A stretch of 64,000 nucleotides of DNA from Thalassotalea loyana (GTDB lineage Bacteria > Pseudomonadota > Gammaproteobacteria > Enterobacterales > Alteromonadaceae): assembly GCF_030161435.1 (NCBI RefSeq), contig NZ_BSSV01000002.1, positions 124,001 to 188,000 on the forward strand, read 5' to 3'. Numbering within the stretch: the stretch's first letter is position 1; the number at the start of each line of letters is the position of its first letter. This document shows positions 49,208-58,248 of the stretch, in pieces. The position numbers were made by a program, and so were the translations under genes. Under the pieces are notes generated by a model. The model was given only the letters and a program-made list of their open reading frames with translations, made no database searches and was not told where the DNA came from.

Positions 49208-49975
49208 TTATTCGCTAACATTTAATGGAACAACAACTAAATCAGGAGCAAGCTGTTTCTTTGCAATACGAAATGCTTTACTAATATCAGTGCGATAGCT
49301 AGCAGGTAATGCTTCCCATTTTTTAGTTTCTTGGTTCCACATCCCCAGTTCAGAGCCATCTCGCGTCTGATATATGTAGCTCACACGACCGATACGTAAG
49401 AAGTCGACATTCTGTTCTTGACCGTTAATGTCAAGAAGACCGCTGTACGCTTCAATTGTGCGACCGTAGTCAACTTCGATTTGATAAGCCTCTAATACAC
49501 GACGGAACTTCTCTGAAACCGCAATATCAGCGCGTTCCATCATGCTATTTAAACTCTCTAGGCGCTTAGCACGTTCTTCGGCAAGAAATGGTACATCTAA
49601 TGAAACAAAGGCTTCTAACGTTGAAATCATACGTGCCATTAATGGTGAAATTTGACGTTCAATGATGCTAACCTGCTCCATCGAATTAGCGATGTCTGCT
49701 AGTTCAGCTAACTGATTATCAATCTGCTTTTGCATTTGACCGTTATAAACATTCAAACCATCAATTTCTTTATTAACTGTTTTGAATTGCTGTAACTTGG
49801 TTTGAATTTGGTCGCTAATTTTATCGATCTTCTTTTGAGACGTATCAGCTGATTGGTTAATTTTTTGGCCTGCTTTTACAACATCCTGTACATCTGTTGA
49901 TTGCGCAGCATTAAGCGAAAGGCTACAACTTGCACCCATAAGTGCAGTTGCAAAGGCTAGCTTAGACAATTTCAT
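49208..49975 (-). CDS. DUF3450 exported protein of the TonB2-type locus
   Basis: The 255-residue protein has a signal peptide (KLSKLAFATALMGASCSLSLNAAQ) and a long coiled coil (about 30-105). The C-terminal domain contains VDFLRIGRVSYIYQTRDGSELGMWN, which is typical of DUF3450. It occurs with TtpC in TonB2/TonB3 clusters and is thought to be periplasmic. The frame opens at 49999; the ATG at 49975 begins the signal peptide. It is the first gene after the receptor's terminator. Confidence 0.9.
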   Translation of the reverse strand: MKLSKLAFATALMGASCSLSLNAAQSTDVQDVVKAGQKINQSADTSQKKIDKISDQIQTKLQQFKTVNKEIDGLNVYNGQMQKQIDNQLAELADIANSMEQVSIIERQISPLMARMISTLEAFVSLDVPFLAEERAKRLESLNSMMERADIAVSEKFRRVLEAYQIEVDYGRTIEAYSGLLDINGQEQNVDFLRIGRVSYIYQTRDGSELGMWNQETKKWEALPASYRTDISKAFRIAKKQLAPDLVVVPLNVSE

Positions 49976-50279
49976 AGTAAACCCTAGATTGATTTGCAAA
50001 AATTACAGCACTTAAAGTGTAAAAATATCTAAAAACTTTTAGCGCTTTTGTTATGGGGCAAAATTCTAAAGGCGAAATGTGACAATAAAGTTTCAGCTAT
50101 ATTGCAACTTTATTAAATGACAAAACAGTTGCAATTTTTTGACATTTATTAAGGATTTATGACGTTTATTTGAGCGTAAGATAAGAGAAAAACGAGATGC
50201 AATTTTGCTGATTTTTCTTCGCATAGAAAACAAAAAGGCAGCGGTTTAGCGCTGCCTTTTTTAGTCTTAACAGTACAGG
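49976..50279. other. Spacer between the TonB-dependent receptor gene and DUF3450
   Basis: This AT-rich 304-base spacer contains no coding frame of note. It holds the receptor's terminator at 50232-50262, and the rest should carry the promoter for the DUF3450-ttpC-exbBD-tonB-TPR transcript. I could not identify a Fur-like site. Confidence 0.5.
50232..50262 (-). terminator. Terminator of the TonB-dependent receptor gene
   Basis: On the - strand the stem AAAAAGGCAGCG/CGCTGCCTTTTT with a 6-base loop ends in a T tract. It separates the receptor from the DUF3450 transcript. Confidence 0.9.
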
Positions 50280-52934
50280 CTATTCAAAATCCCATTTGAA
50301 TTGAATATCAAAGCCAATACCTTTTGTTTCAGATCGGAACAATGTATCTGAAAACTCTATTTCTTTTTTCTGATCTAGCAAGTTTTGCACTTTGAACTTC
50401 AACGTAGTCGAGTACGTTGGGTAGTAGGTGTACACTAAATCTAAAGAATGGAACGGCTGCTCGTACTTATCATCTTGACCTTCAATACCAGGTATAATGA
50501 TACGATCACCAAATACGTTGTAAGCTAATGTTGCTGAGTGATTACCGTTTGGTGCATCAAAGCCTAGGTTTAAGTTAACAACGTACTCAGAATGGCCTGT
50601 CATTCGACGTGACGTATTCGTAATCGCTGCTGACACACCCGTTTGATCGACAACACGTTGAGTATCAATATTTATTTCTGAATCACTTAATGTAACGTTA
50701 CCTGAAATAAAGAAACTGTCAGCCCATTCGCCAAGAGAGTCAGCTAAGAACGTAAAGTCCTTCATAAAATCTACTTCAACACCGTAAACATTACCGTCAT
50801 TAGCGTTAGCCATAACGATAAGTGGTGGACCATCCTGCGCTGGTGATTGTACAGATTCAATCGGGTTAACCATATCTTTGTAGAATAAACCAACCGATAG
50901 ATTTTCCCCGGTGTCCATGTACCATTCCCAACGAAGGTCGTAGTTTTTCATGTCTGTTGCATTTAAGCCCGGCGTACCACGCACAGGATAGCCAGTTAAC
51001 GGATCCAAGTAAGTAGTAGGTGCAACTTCACGTAAATCTGGACGAACCGTTGTTTGACCGTAAGAAAAACGATATTGCATTTCCGAAGATGGAATATACG
51101 TTAACGCTACAGCAGGAAACCATTCATCTTGCTGGAACGCTAGATCATTTAAATCAGACGGTAAATCAAATTCACCTGTAGAAGGCTTCAGGCCAGCAAC
51201 AACTTGACGGAAGTCTTCATAACGAGCACCACCGCTGATTCGCCATTGTTGATCAATAAACACATCGGCTTCAAAATAGTAAGCATCAATCATTTGAGCA
51301 GCGAAATAGTCATCGCCGTCCACTGATGTATCACGAATAATCGTTTCATTGCCGTTTAAATCTGCGTTTAGAATGATGTCATCGGTTAGGATGTCATTCA
51401 TTTTGTGACCTGAAAAATCAACGCCATTAAACGCTAAAGTATTGACATCAATACGACGCGCAAATGCTTGTCGATTTTTCTCAACAAAGTCACCACCCGC
51501 CTTTAACTCAATTTCCATGTTATCGAGCATGATTGGCAACGAGAAGTTGTAACCGTAGTTTTCAACTTCATCATTTAGCGTCTGGAACGAGTAACGTGAT
51601 GCCGTTGTCGCTCGACGTAAAGAGCTTTCGTTAAGCAAGTCAAAAACACCGTCTTCATTCTCATCAGCAATAATGTAGCGTGTTTCAATATTTCCTGGTG
51701 CTAAACGCTCCGAGCGCGCATCAGAGTACTTCCAGTCGAAGCCTAAAAATCCTAGCTCTGGAAAGTTGTGTGTACCACGGATTTGATTCGCGATCATTTC
51801 ACGCTCTTCGTAGATCACTTCTGTATCACGAACACGTAAACCATCACTTAATAATACGTTGTTGGTATTACCTAACTTGTCTTTAATCTCATCAACCGTA
51901 TCGTGTAAAATCAGTGATGATACGTCTAAACGGTGGTTTTTTTGGTATTCAAAACCAACGTTAAACATTCCTGACCATTTAACCGTATGTTCCGTTGACT
52001 TAACGTCATCAAAACCACGAACAAGTGACCAAGACTCATCCTGATTTGAACGAAAATCCTGACCTTCATACAGCTCACTGTATTGATATTCGTTGTCATA
52101 TGAAATTGCGGCAAGGAAACCAATGCGATGGTCATCGAAATCGGCACGATTACCAATGGTTAAATCAACGCCGTAATCTAAATCAACTTCATCTTCTACC
52201 GGGTCATAATCGCGGTTCATATCAGCCGCAATTTGACGGTTTTCATCTTGAGAGATACTGCCTAGACCTTGGTAGCTTGACCACAAGTCTTTTAATGCTT
52301 GCGGTGCTGCGCGTGTTCCATCGTCTAAACCTTTCCAGTCATCATCGCCACCAGCATAACCAAAGCCTTCACCCAAGTTATCTGTATTACCACCAATATT
52401 ACCTGACATATTGAAAACGAAATCAGATGGGATGGTTTTTAGGCGGATATCAACATTACCACCACCAAAATGCGCTGGCATTGATGGAGAGTATGATTTT
52501 TGGACGGATAATGATTCAATAATTGATGACGGAAATAAATCTAATGGAATAACCGTACGTGTAGGGTCTGGACTTGGTACATATGAGCCGTTTAGCTGAG
52601 TACTTGAGTATCGCTCACCTAAGCCACGAACATAAATGAATTTACCATCAACCAACGTAAGGCCAGTCACACGGCGAAGAGCCGCGGCAGCATCACTATC
52701 ACCCGTTCTTGAAATTTGTTCTGCACCCAAAATATCAGCAACAAATGCTTGGTTTTTTCTTTCTTCAATTACAGCACTTGCGGTGCCTTTTAGTCGGCTT
52801 GCTTTTACAACAACTTCTTCAATGGCAAGCTCTTCTTCGTTTGCAGCTTCCTGAGCAACGGCATTGGCACTTAATCCTGTAAGAAGCGCTAGTGTAATGC
52901 TAGATAAGCTAAAACGATTGGTTATATTTTTCAT
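50280..52934 (-). CDS. TonB-dependent outer-membrane receptor
   Basis: The 884-residue receptor has a signal peptide ending near residue 27 (NAVAQE). A TonB-box-like IEEVVVKASR is followed by a plug with ALRRVTGLTLVDGKFIYVRGLGERYSSTQLNG and PSSIIESLSVQKSYSPSMPAHFGGG. A 22-strand-type barrel runs to the C-terminus (IQFKWDFE). This plug pattern belongs to receptors found beside TtpC/DUF3450 systems. The ligand is not shown by sequence. It lies 187 bases after the duplicated lipoprotein gene, so the two may be co-transcribed past a hairpin. ACGAGG precedes the ATG. Confidence 0.92.
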   Translation of the reverse strand: MKNITNRFSLSSITLALLTGLSANAVAQEAANEEELAIEEVVVKASRLKGTASAVIEERKNQAFVADILGAEQISRTGDSDAAAALRRVTGLTLVDGKFIYVRGLGERYSSTQLNGSYVPSPDPTRTVIPLDLFPSSIIESLSVQKSYSPSMPAHFGGGNVDIRLKTIPSDFVFNMSGNIGGNTDNLGEGFGYAGGDDDWKGLDDGTRAAPQALKDLWSSYQGLGSISQDENRQIAADMNRDYDPVEDEVDLDYGVDLTIGNRADFDDHRIGFLAAISYDNEYQYSELYEGQDFRSNQDESWSLVRGFDDVKSTEHTVKWSGMFNVGFEYQKNHRLDVSSLILHDTVDEIKDKLGNTNNVLLSDGLRVRDTEVIYEEREMIANQIRGTHNFPELGFLGFDWKYSDARSERLAPGNIETRYIIADENEDGVFDLLNESSLRRATTASRYSFQTLNDEVENYGYNFSLPIMLDNMEIELKAGGDFVEKNRQAFARRIDVNTLAFNGVDFSGHKMNDILTDDIILNADLNGNETIIRDTSVDGDDYFAAQMIDAYYFEADVFIDQQWRISGGARYEDFRQVVAGLKPSTGEFDLPSDLNDLAFQQDEWFPAVALTYIPSSEMQYRFSYGQTTVRPDLREVAPTTYLDPLTGYPVRGTPGLNATDMKNYDLRWEWYMDTGENLSVGLFYKDMVNPIESVQSPAQDGPPLIVMANANDGNVYGVEVDFMKDFTFLADSLGEWADSFFISGNVTLSDSEINIDTQRVVDQTGVSAAITNTSRRMTGHSEYVVNLNLGFDAPNGNHSATLAYNVFGDRIIIPGIEGQDDKYEQPFHSLDLVYTYYPTYSTTLKFKVQNLLDQKKEIEFSDTLFRSETKGIGFDIQFKWDFE

Positions 52935-53079
52935 CTCTAACCTCGTTACTATGATTCATTAATAAGCCATTCAAAACGCGTTATTAATCAATGCATGGTA
53001 GTTATGGACTGTCTTTTCTAATAGGTTATTTATTGTTAGTGGGTATTAACTACACCTATCGCTAGGTATTGTTAAAATG

Positions 53080-53109
53080 TTAAGCCACTACCTCCTGGTA
53101 GTGGCTTAA
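53080..53109 (-). terminator. Hairpin between the lipoprotein and receptor genes
   Basis: The perfect 13-bp stem TTAAGCCACTACC/GGTAGTGGCTTAA closes on a 4-base loop 12 bases after the lipoprotein stop. The downstream T content is weak (AACATTTT), so some read-through into the receptor gene is likely. Confidence 0.7.
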
Positions 53110-53121
53110 CCAGACGTAGGC

Positions 53122-55893
53122 TTACTCTAAACCTACAGTCCAACCAGCAGTCCAATCGTTGTCGGCAGTAACCGCACCGATGTGAGATGCATTATCAAAG
53201 AAAGTGCTTGCACCAAAGTCGTATGCTTCAGTCGCGTCAGTCGTGTAGATACCACTTAACACATCACTAATGTTGTCTTGTGTTGAGTTGTTCATCATTA
53301 GGTTAGTTACCCAGTTGCCTAAATCAAACGCTGAGCTACTTGAATCTTCAGTGTTTTTGAAGTTTTCATCACAAGCAAATACTGAGTTAGTAATGATTGT
53401 ATCGCCAGCAATCGCTTGGTCTACCGTTAAACCAGCTTCAAGCTCGAAACACTCACCCATACCAGCACCACCAGTTACAACAAAGTTGTGTAATTGTGCG
53501 CGAGTACCTTCACGTAAGTAGATACCTTCTGAATCTTTGTCAGCCGTATCGAAGCCATTACCAATAATCGTCATGTTTGCGATCGTTGGGTTTGACTGTG
53601 GATCCTTGCCTGGCGTTGAACCATCGTTATCAGCTTCAATCGCACGGTTAGCTTCACCGTCGTTGTCTGCATGCTTAACTAATACATACTGCATGTTACC
53701 GCGGTAACCATTATCCCAGTCTACTGAGTCATCTTTGTTCGCAGTTAACACAACGTATTTCGCATTTACTGCACCACCGAAGAACTCAACACCGTCATCT
53801 GCGTTTTCATGAACTTGGATGTATTCAACAGTTGTTGCTGCGCCAACACCACCAAACGTAATACCGTTTAATTCGTTGTCTGGTGCAATTTCATAACCTG
53901 CGTGCTTAACAACGACATAACGTAACGTACCTGAATTATCATTCCAGTCAGTGCCGCCGAATACAGCACCTTCTTCAACACCTTCTACTTGAAGTGCACA
54001 TGCACTACCGTCAGTAGGACACTTGTTAGACGGAGCATTACCAAGTAATACGATACCGCCCCACTGGCCTGAACCTGTTTCTTCGCCATTAACATCTTGG
54101 CTTGAAGTGAATGTAATTGGGTTAGCAGAGGTACCATTTGCTTCAATTTTTGAGTCACGGCTTACCACTATGTAATCGTTACCTGAGCGACCAAAGATAG
54201 TCACACCAGCATCGATTGTTAACGTTGCTGAGTTAGCTTTGTCTTCACCAACAAATACTGGGCCGTTAAGTGCGTATATATTGTTTGCAGTAAGGCGAAC
54301 ATCAGCCGAAAGCGTACCAGAGATTTCACAAGCAGATTGACCGCCAACAGACGTGATAGCAGTAGTGCCCATTGGACAACCTTCAACAGGTGCTTCAGCT
54401 GTTACAACACCGCCACCAAAGCCAAATGCCCAACCGTCGCGCCAGTCGTTGCTACCATCAAAAGCGCCCACGTAATCTGTTGCATCAAACCATGCATCGA
54501 CTGCTGAAGCGTCTTGGCCAGCACCTAATAATGAAGAGTTTGAATCTGGAACACCGTGATTATCAATTAAAATTGACGTGCTTACACTGTTTGAATCTTC
54601 AGCTAGGAACCATGCTTCAAGGTCTAATAACGTTGAATCATCTGCCGCTTTCGCATTTTTAAAGTTTTCGCCGTTTGAACAAGCCATCACTGAGTTTTGG
54701 AAAACGATTTTGCCAGATGTCGCGTTATCAACAGTTACTGATGACGTATCGCCACCTTCAAACTCTAGACATTCACCCATTTCTTCAGGGCCTGTGATTA
54801 CAACGTTGTAGAACTTACCCGCTGTACCTTCACGTAAGTAAATACCTTCTGAGTCTTTATCAGACGTATCAAAGTTGTTGCCCATAATTGTCATGTTTGC
54901 AATTGTAGGGTTTGATTGAGGCTCTTTGTCTGGTGTAGAACCATCATTATCAGCTTCAATCGCACGGTTAGCTTCACCAGCATTTACATCGTGTTGGATA
55001 AATACGTGCTGTAAACGACCACGGTAACCATTATCCCAGTCTACAGAGTCATCTTTGTTGCCTGTAAGAACCAAGTGTTTAACATCAACAGCACCACCGA
55101 AGAACTCAACACCATCGTCAGCGTTCGCATGAACTTGTAAGTAGTCAACTTCAGTACCTGAACCAACACCACCAAATGTCACACCATTTAATTCATTGTC
55201 TGGTGCAATTTCGTAACCAGCGTATTTAACAACAACGTATTTCAGAACACCTGAATTGTCTTCCCAGTCAGTACCACCGAACACAGCACCTTCTTCAACG
55301 CCTTCAACTTGAAGCGCACATTCACTGCCATCTGAAGGACATTTATTTGATGGTGCGTTACCTAAAATAACTAAACCACCCCATTGACCAGCTGTTGTCT
55401 CTTCACCTTTAACATCTTGTAATGAAGTGAAAATGATTGGATCTTGTGCTGTACCCTCTGCCATGATTTTTGAACCACGGTGAACAACAACGTAGTCGCT
55501 ACCTGAGTTACCAAAAACTACTGCACCTGGTTCAATGGTTAACGTTACAGACGTATCCGCTTCACCAACTTCAAGTGCACCATCAATTGCGTAAAACACT
55601 GGAGTGCCTTCCACGCTTGCAACTAATGTTGTGTTTTCAGTAAGTTTGCTAGAAATATTTTGAACATAAACGTCAGTACCTAATACTGCGCTAACCTCTG
55701 CACTTAGTGTCGTGTTTGGCGTACCTGCTAAGTCATCCGTAGGATTTGTAGGGTTAGTTGGCTCTGGATTATTGATGATAGTATCACCAACAGAGTTATC
55801 AACGTTTGACTCCAAATTGATGTCACCACCACAACCGGCAAGTATTAATGCACTTGAAACAGCGCTTACTTTAAAAATATCCATCATTTTCAT
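53122..55893 (-). CDS. Lipoprotein with two near-identical beta-helix-like halves (LipL48-like style)
   Basis: The 923-residue protein has lipobox LILAGC with the lipidated Cys at 21, and a Pro/Asn/Thr-rich linker at about 42-62. Two tandem copies of a domain of about 400 residues follow. Shared blocks include GQWGG-V-LGNAPSNKCP-DGS-CALQVEGVEEGAVFGGTDW, YAGYEIAPDNELNG and ADDGVEFFGGAV. The style recalls LipL48-type beta-helix lipoproteins found beside TonB-dependent receptors (from memory). Acidic Asp/Asn motifs may bind calcium. The ATG at 55893 has GGAGC upstream, unlike the one at 55914. It likely delivers ligand to the receptor encoded next. Confidence 0.82.
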   Translation of the reverse strand: MKMMDIFKVSAVSSALILAGCGGDINLESNVDNSVGDTIINNPEPTNPTNPTDDLAGTPNTTLSAEVSAVLGTDVYVQNISSKLTENTTLVASVEGTPVFYAIDGALEVGEADTSVTLTIEPGAVVFGNSGSDYVVVHRGSKIMAEGTAQDPIIFTSLQDVKGEETTAGQWGGLVILGNAPSNKCPSDGSECALQVEGVEEGAVFGGTDWEDNSGVLKYVVVKYAGYEIAPDNELNGVTFGGVGSGTEVDYLQVHANADDGVEFFGGAVDVKHLVLTGNKDDSVDWDNGYRGRLQHVFIQHDVNAGEANRAIEADNDGSTPDKEPQSNPTIANMTIMGNNFDTSDKDSEGIYLREGTAGKFYNVVITGPEEMGECLEFEGGDTSSVTVDNATSGKIVFQNSVMACSNGENFKNAKAADDSTLLDLEAWFLAEDSNSVSTSILIDNHGVPDSNSSLLGAGQDASAVDAWFDATDYVGAFDGSNDWRDGWAFGFGGGVVTAEAPVEGCPMGTTAITSVGGQSACEISGTLSADVRLTANNIYALNGPVFVGEDKANSATLTIDAGVTIFGRSGNDYIVVSRDSKIEANGTSANPITFTSSQDVNGEETGSGQWGGIVLLGNAPSNKCPTDGSACALQVEGVEEGAVFGGTDWNDNSGTLRYVVVKHAGYEIAPDNELNGITFGGVGAATTVEYIQVHENADDGVEFFGGAVNAKYVVLTANKDDSVDWDNGYRGNMQYVLVKHADNDGEANRAIEADNDGSTPGKDPQSNPTIANMTIIGNGFDTADKDSEGIYLREGTRAQLHNFVVTGGAGMGECFELEAGLTVDQAIAGDTIITNSVFACDENFKNTEDSSSSAFDLGNWVTNLMMNNSTQDNISDVLSGIYTTDATEAYDFGASTFFDNASHIGAVTADNDWTAGWTVGLE
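53150..55700 (-). repeat. Tandem duplication inside the lipoprotein gene
   Basis: Blocks encoding GVEEGAVFGGTDW, ANRAIEADNDGSTP and SNPTIANMTI occur twice at a constant offset of about 1.3 kb, and the DNA is also similar (compare 53940-54120 with 55260-55440). This points to an internal gene duplication rather than two unrelated domains. Boundaries are approximate. Confidence 0.8.
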
Positions 55894-56223
55894 TTTTGTT
55901 ATGCTCCGCAGCATGTCTAAGTTATTAAAAGTTACTAAATGTAAATTTTTGTTATTAAAATTTTGGACGCCATGCTACGGAGCAAAAATGACAAAAATGT
56001 TTTGGAAATATTTATTTTTTATTTCACGAAGTTTACAAACAGATGACAAACGGTTGGGACAACCGATGTTATAAGGGACTGTTATGATGACACTTTTATT
56101 ACACGCAAAAAAATACCGCCTATTACTGTGACAGTAAAAAGGCGGTAATTAATCAGCTATGTAACTTTCGATACAAAGTTGGGTGGGAACGACTCCTAGT
56201 ACCGAAGAACTTAAACTGAAAAC
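55894..56223. other. Upstream region of the lipoprotein-receptor genes
   Basis: These 330 bases contain no coding frame. The part next to the lipoprotein start is AT-rich and should hold its promoter. A hairpin at 56114-56147 terminates the DUF3718 gene. Some GACA motifs are present, but not in a convincing Pho-box array. Confidence 0.5.
56114..56147 (-). terminator. Terminator of the DUF3718 gene
   Basis: On the - strand TACCGCC ... GGCGGTA arms enclose a second stem, CTG-TCA-CAG. TTTTTTT follows. It is 76 bases after the DUF3718 stop. Confidence 0.8.
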
Positions 56224-56667
56224 CTATTTTGGCGCGTTGTATTTCGCGAACTTAGTCACGATTACGCCATTACAGTACAAATCATCTAAAACTTTTTGAT
56301 CGGTAATCGCTTCAATGCCCTGGTGCAAAGCGGTAATACACAAGTTCGACGCGTCATCGTTAATGGCAGGTACAAATTTAACAATTTTTTGTGCTTCTAC
56401 TTTTGGTGGTAACGCCTTGTTTTGCACTTTTGTTGCAAAACGTTTAAGGCTAACACCATTACACGTCATGCGTGAAATTTCACGTTCTGCATCAGCAAAG
56501 TGCTTAACAGCAACACGTTTTGCTTCTTTTAGTCCTTTTTCAGCTGCAACGATACAAAGGTTAGTAGCCTCTGAATCATCTAAGGCAACCATTTTCACGT
56601 TTGATGAAAGTGCAAATGCTTGCGAACTAACGATTGATGCAACAACTAATGCAAATAACTTTTTCAT
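56224..56667 (-). CDS. DUF3718 exported protein with two repeats
   Basis: The 147-residue protein has a signal peptide (KKLFALVVASIVSSQAFALS). Two copies of the DUF3718 unit follow: ATNLCIVAAEKGLKEA to MTCNGVSLKRFA, and ASNLCITALHQGIEAI to LYCNGVIVTKFA. Each copy has a paired Cys (NLC and CNG) that could form a disulfide. Function is unknown; the family is common in Alteromonadales. The frame opens at 56730, but the ATG at 56667 has AGAGGTC upstream and begins the signal peptide. Confidence 0.87.
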   Translation of the reverse strand: MKKLFALVVASIVSSQAFALSSNVKMVALDDSEATNLCIVAAEKGLKEAKRVAVKHFADAEREISRMTCNGVSLKRFATKVQNKALPPKVEAQKIVKFVPAINDDASNLCITALHQGIEAITDQKVLDDLYCNGVIVTKFAKYNAPK

Positions 56668-56838
56668 AATGACCTCTAAAACTATTAATAAACTGGCTAT
56701 CTCGCGATTTAGAGCAATTATACTAACCAAAAACTCAATGTAAATAGATTTCGTAATAAAATTACAAAAATAGGTTTTTGAATACGAATTCAGTGATAAA
56801 TTCGCTCCAAGAGATACGGCTTATGTAAGTTTACTACA

Positions 56839-58248
56839 TCACCATTTTTGCATTTTGCGGTAAATTGTTGAGGGGTTAACTTTCAATAACGCTGCGGCTT
56901 GGGAAATATTTCCTTGGCATTTCTCTATCGCACTCTCAATGGCTTTTCGCTCTACATCCGCTAAAGGAAGGATGTCTTCATCAACATTTGCGGTATTGTT
57001 GAGTGAGGTTGGTGTAGTGCCTGACGAAATAGACTGTGGCTCAACTTGAGGTTGATTTTGTTCAAAACTAACGTGTTCTTTTAAAATACTATCTAGCATT
57101 GACTGGGTTATTTGCTCACCTGTATTCATAATACAAGCACCATGGATCGTATTTTCCATCTGACGCACATTGCCAGGCCATGCGTAGTTGTTGATGTAAC
57201 TGATCGCATCTTGAGAAAACCCTGTAAAAGACTTGCCCTGCTCTCTCGAATATTTTTCTAAGAAATATTTTGCAAGCGCTAGCTTGTCAGTACTTCTATC
57301 TCTTAGAGGAGGTATGGACAAAGGAATGACATTTAGGCGATAAAACAAATCCTCTCTAAATTCACCCGATTTTACAGCATCAGATAGTTTAACCGATGAA
57401 GCACTGACAATTTGACTATCAAAGCTAATAAGTTTTGTACTTCCTAATGGAGTATATTCGCGCTCTTGCAGTACACGTAACAACTTTGCTTGTATCGCTA
57501 GTGGTAGGGTTGTTATCTCATCAAGAAACACAGTACCACCATCAGCTTGAGCAAAAATACCTTGAGTATCAGTAACAGCGCCAGTATACGCGCCTTTTAC
57601 GGCGCCAAATAATTGTGCCTCAATCAAGTTTTCTGAAAAATTGGCACAGTTAACTGCAATAAAAGCGTTTTGTTTTCTTGCACTAGCTAAATGGCATTCA
57701 TTGGCCACGAGCTCTTTACCGGTCCCGGTTTCGCCATGAACAAATATAGGAACGTTAGCACCGGCTGCCACGCTAATTTGTTGTTTCAGCGAAAGCATTC
57801 CTTCACTATCGCCTACTATATTGCTACTTTTGTGTGACCCGCTTGTAGCGGACTCTATCGGTTGTGCTTGATCTAATACAACACTTTCCACAGCAAAGAT
57901 TAGCTCAGCATTTTTCCATGGCTTTGCTATAAATTTATCGATAATACCTTCATTGAAACTCTGTGATACTTGGTCAAAATCTTGATACGCATTTAACATA
58001 ATGCGAGTAGATTCGGGCCAGAGATCTTTAACTTCTTTCAATAAGCTATAGCCATCGATATCAGGCATTCTCTGATCCGATACAATAACAGCAGGCTGCT
58101 GTTGTTTAATCAGGTTTAATGCCTGCCGAGGTGAAGTAAAAGTTTCGATTTGTGCAGGCAATCTGATTAAACAGCGTTTTAACGCTGCACAAATTTCACG
58201 CTCATCATCGACAATGACAACGAGTGGCATTTCATTTTCTGTTGTCAT
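56839..58248 (-). CDS. Sigma-54-dependent response regulator of the H-NOX locus
   Basis: The 469-residue NtrC-type regulator has a receiver with phospho-acceptor D58 (VIVSDQRMPD) and an AAA+ domain with Walker A GETGTGKE (172-179). The sigma-54 contact loop is GAYTGA (219-224), where the usual Phe is Tyr, and TVFLDE is Walker B. A Fis-type helix-turn-helix ends it (ISQAAALLKVNPSTIYRKMQ). Its start overlaps the HD-GYP regulator stop by four bases (ATGA), with AGGAGGTCAAGA upstream. It is presumably phosphorylated by the H-NOX kinase encoded divergently; targets are unknown. Shewanella HnoC is a possible functional analogue. Confidence 0.9.
   Translation of the reverse strand: MTTENEMPLVVIVDDEREICAALKRCLIRLPAQIETFTSPRQALNLIKQQQPAVIVSDQRMPDIDGYSLLKEVKDLWPESTRIMLNAYQDFDQVSQSFNEGIIDKFIAKPWKNAELIFAVESVVLDQAQPIESATSGSHKSSNIVGDSEGMLSLKQQISVAAGANVPIFVHGETGTGKELVANECHLASARKQNAFIAVNCANFSENLIEAQLFGAVKGAYTGAVTDTQGIFAQADGGTVFLDEITTLPLAIQAKLLRVLQEREYTPLGSTKLISFDSQIVSASSVKLSDAVKSGEFREDLFYRLNVIPLSIPPLRDRSTDKLALAKYFLEKYSREQGKSFTGFSQDAISYINNYAWPGNVRQMENTIHGACIMNTGEQITQSMLDSILKEHVSFEQNQPQVEPQSISSGTTPTSLNNTANVDEDILPLADVERKAIESAIEKCQGNISQAAALLKVNPSTIYRKMQKW

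Noticed and set aside
54372-54662. Rightward 96-residue frame opposite the lipoprotein gene
   Set aside because: Its Gln/His/Leu-rich composition is what the antisense of the acidic Asp/Ser-rich lipoprotein would give; it is a shadow frame.
56033-56061. Possible Pho box upstream of the duplicated lipoprotein gene
   Set aside because: Only one half-site (TTGTCAT) is good; the unit 11 bases away reads TTGTAAA, and another GACA motif is out of phase. Too weak to call.
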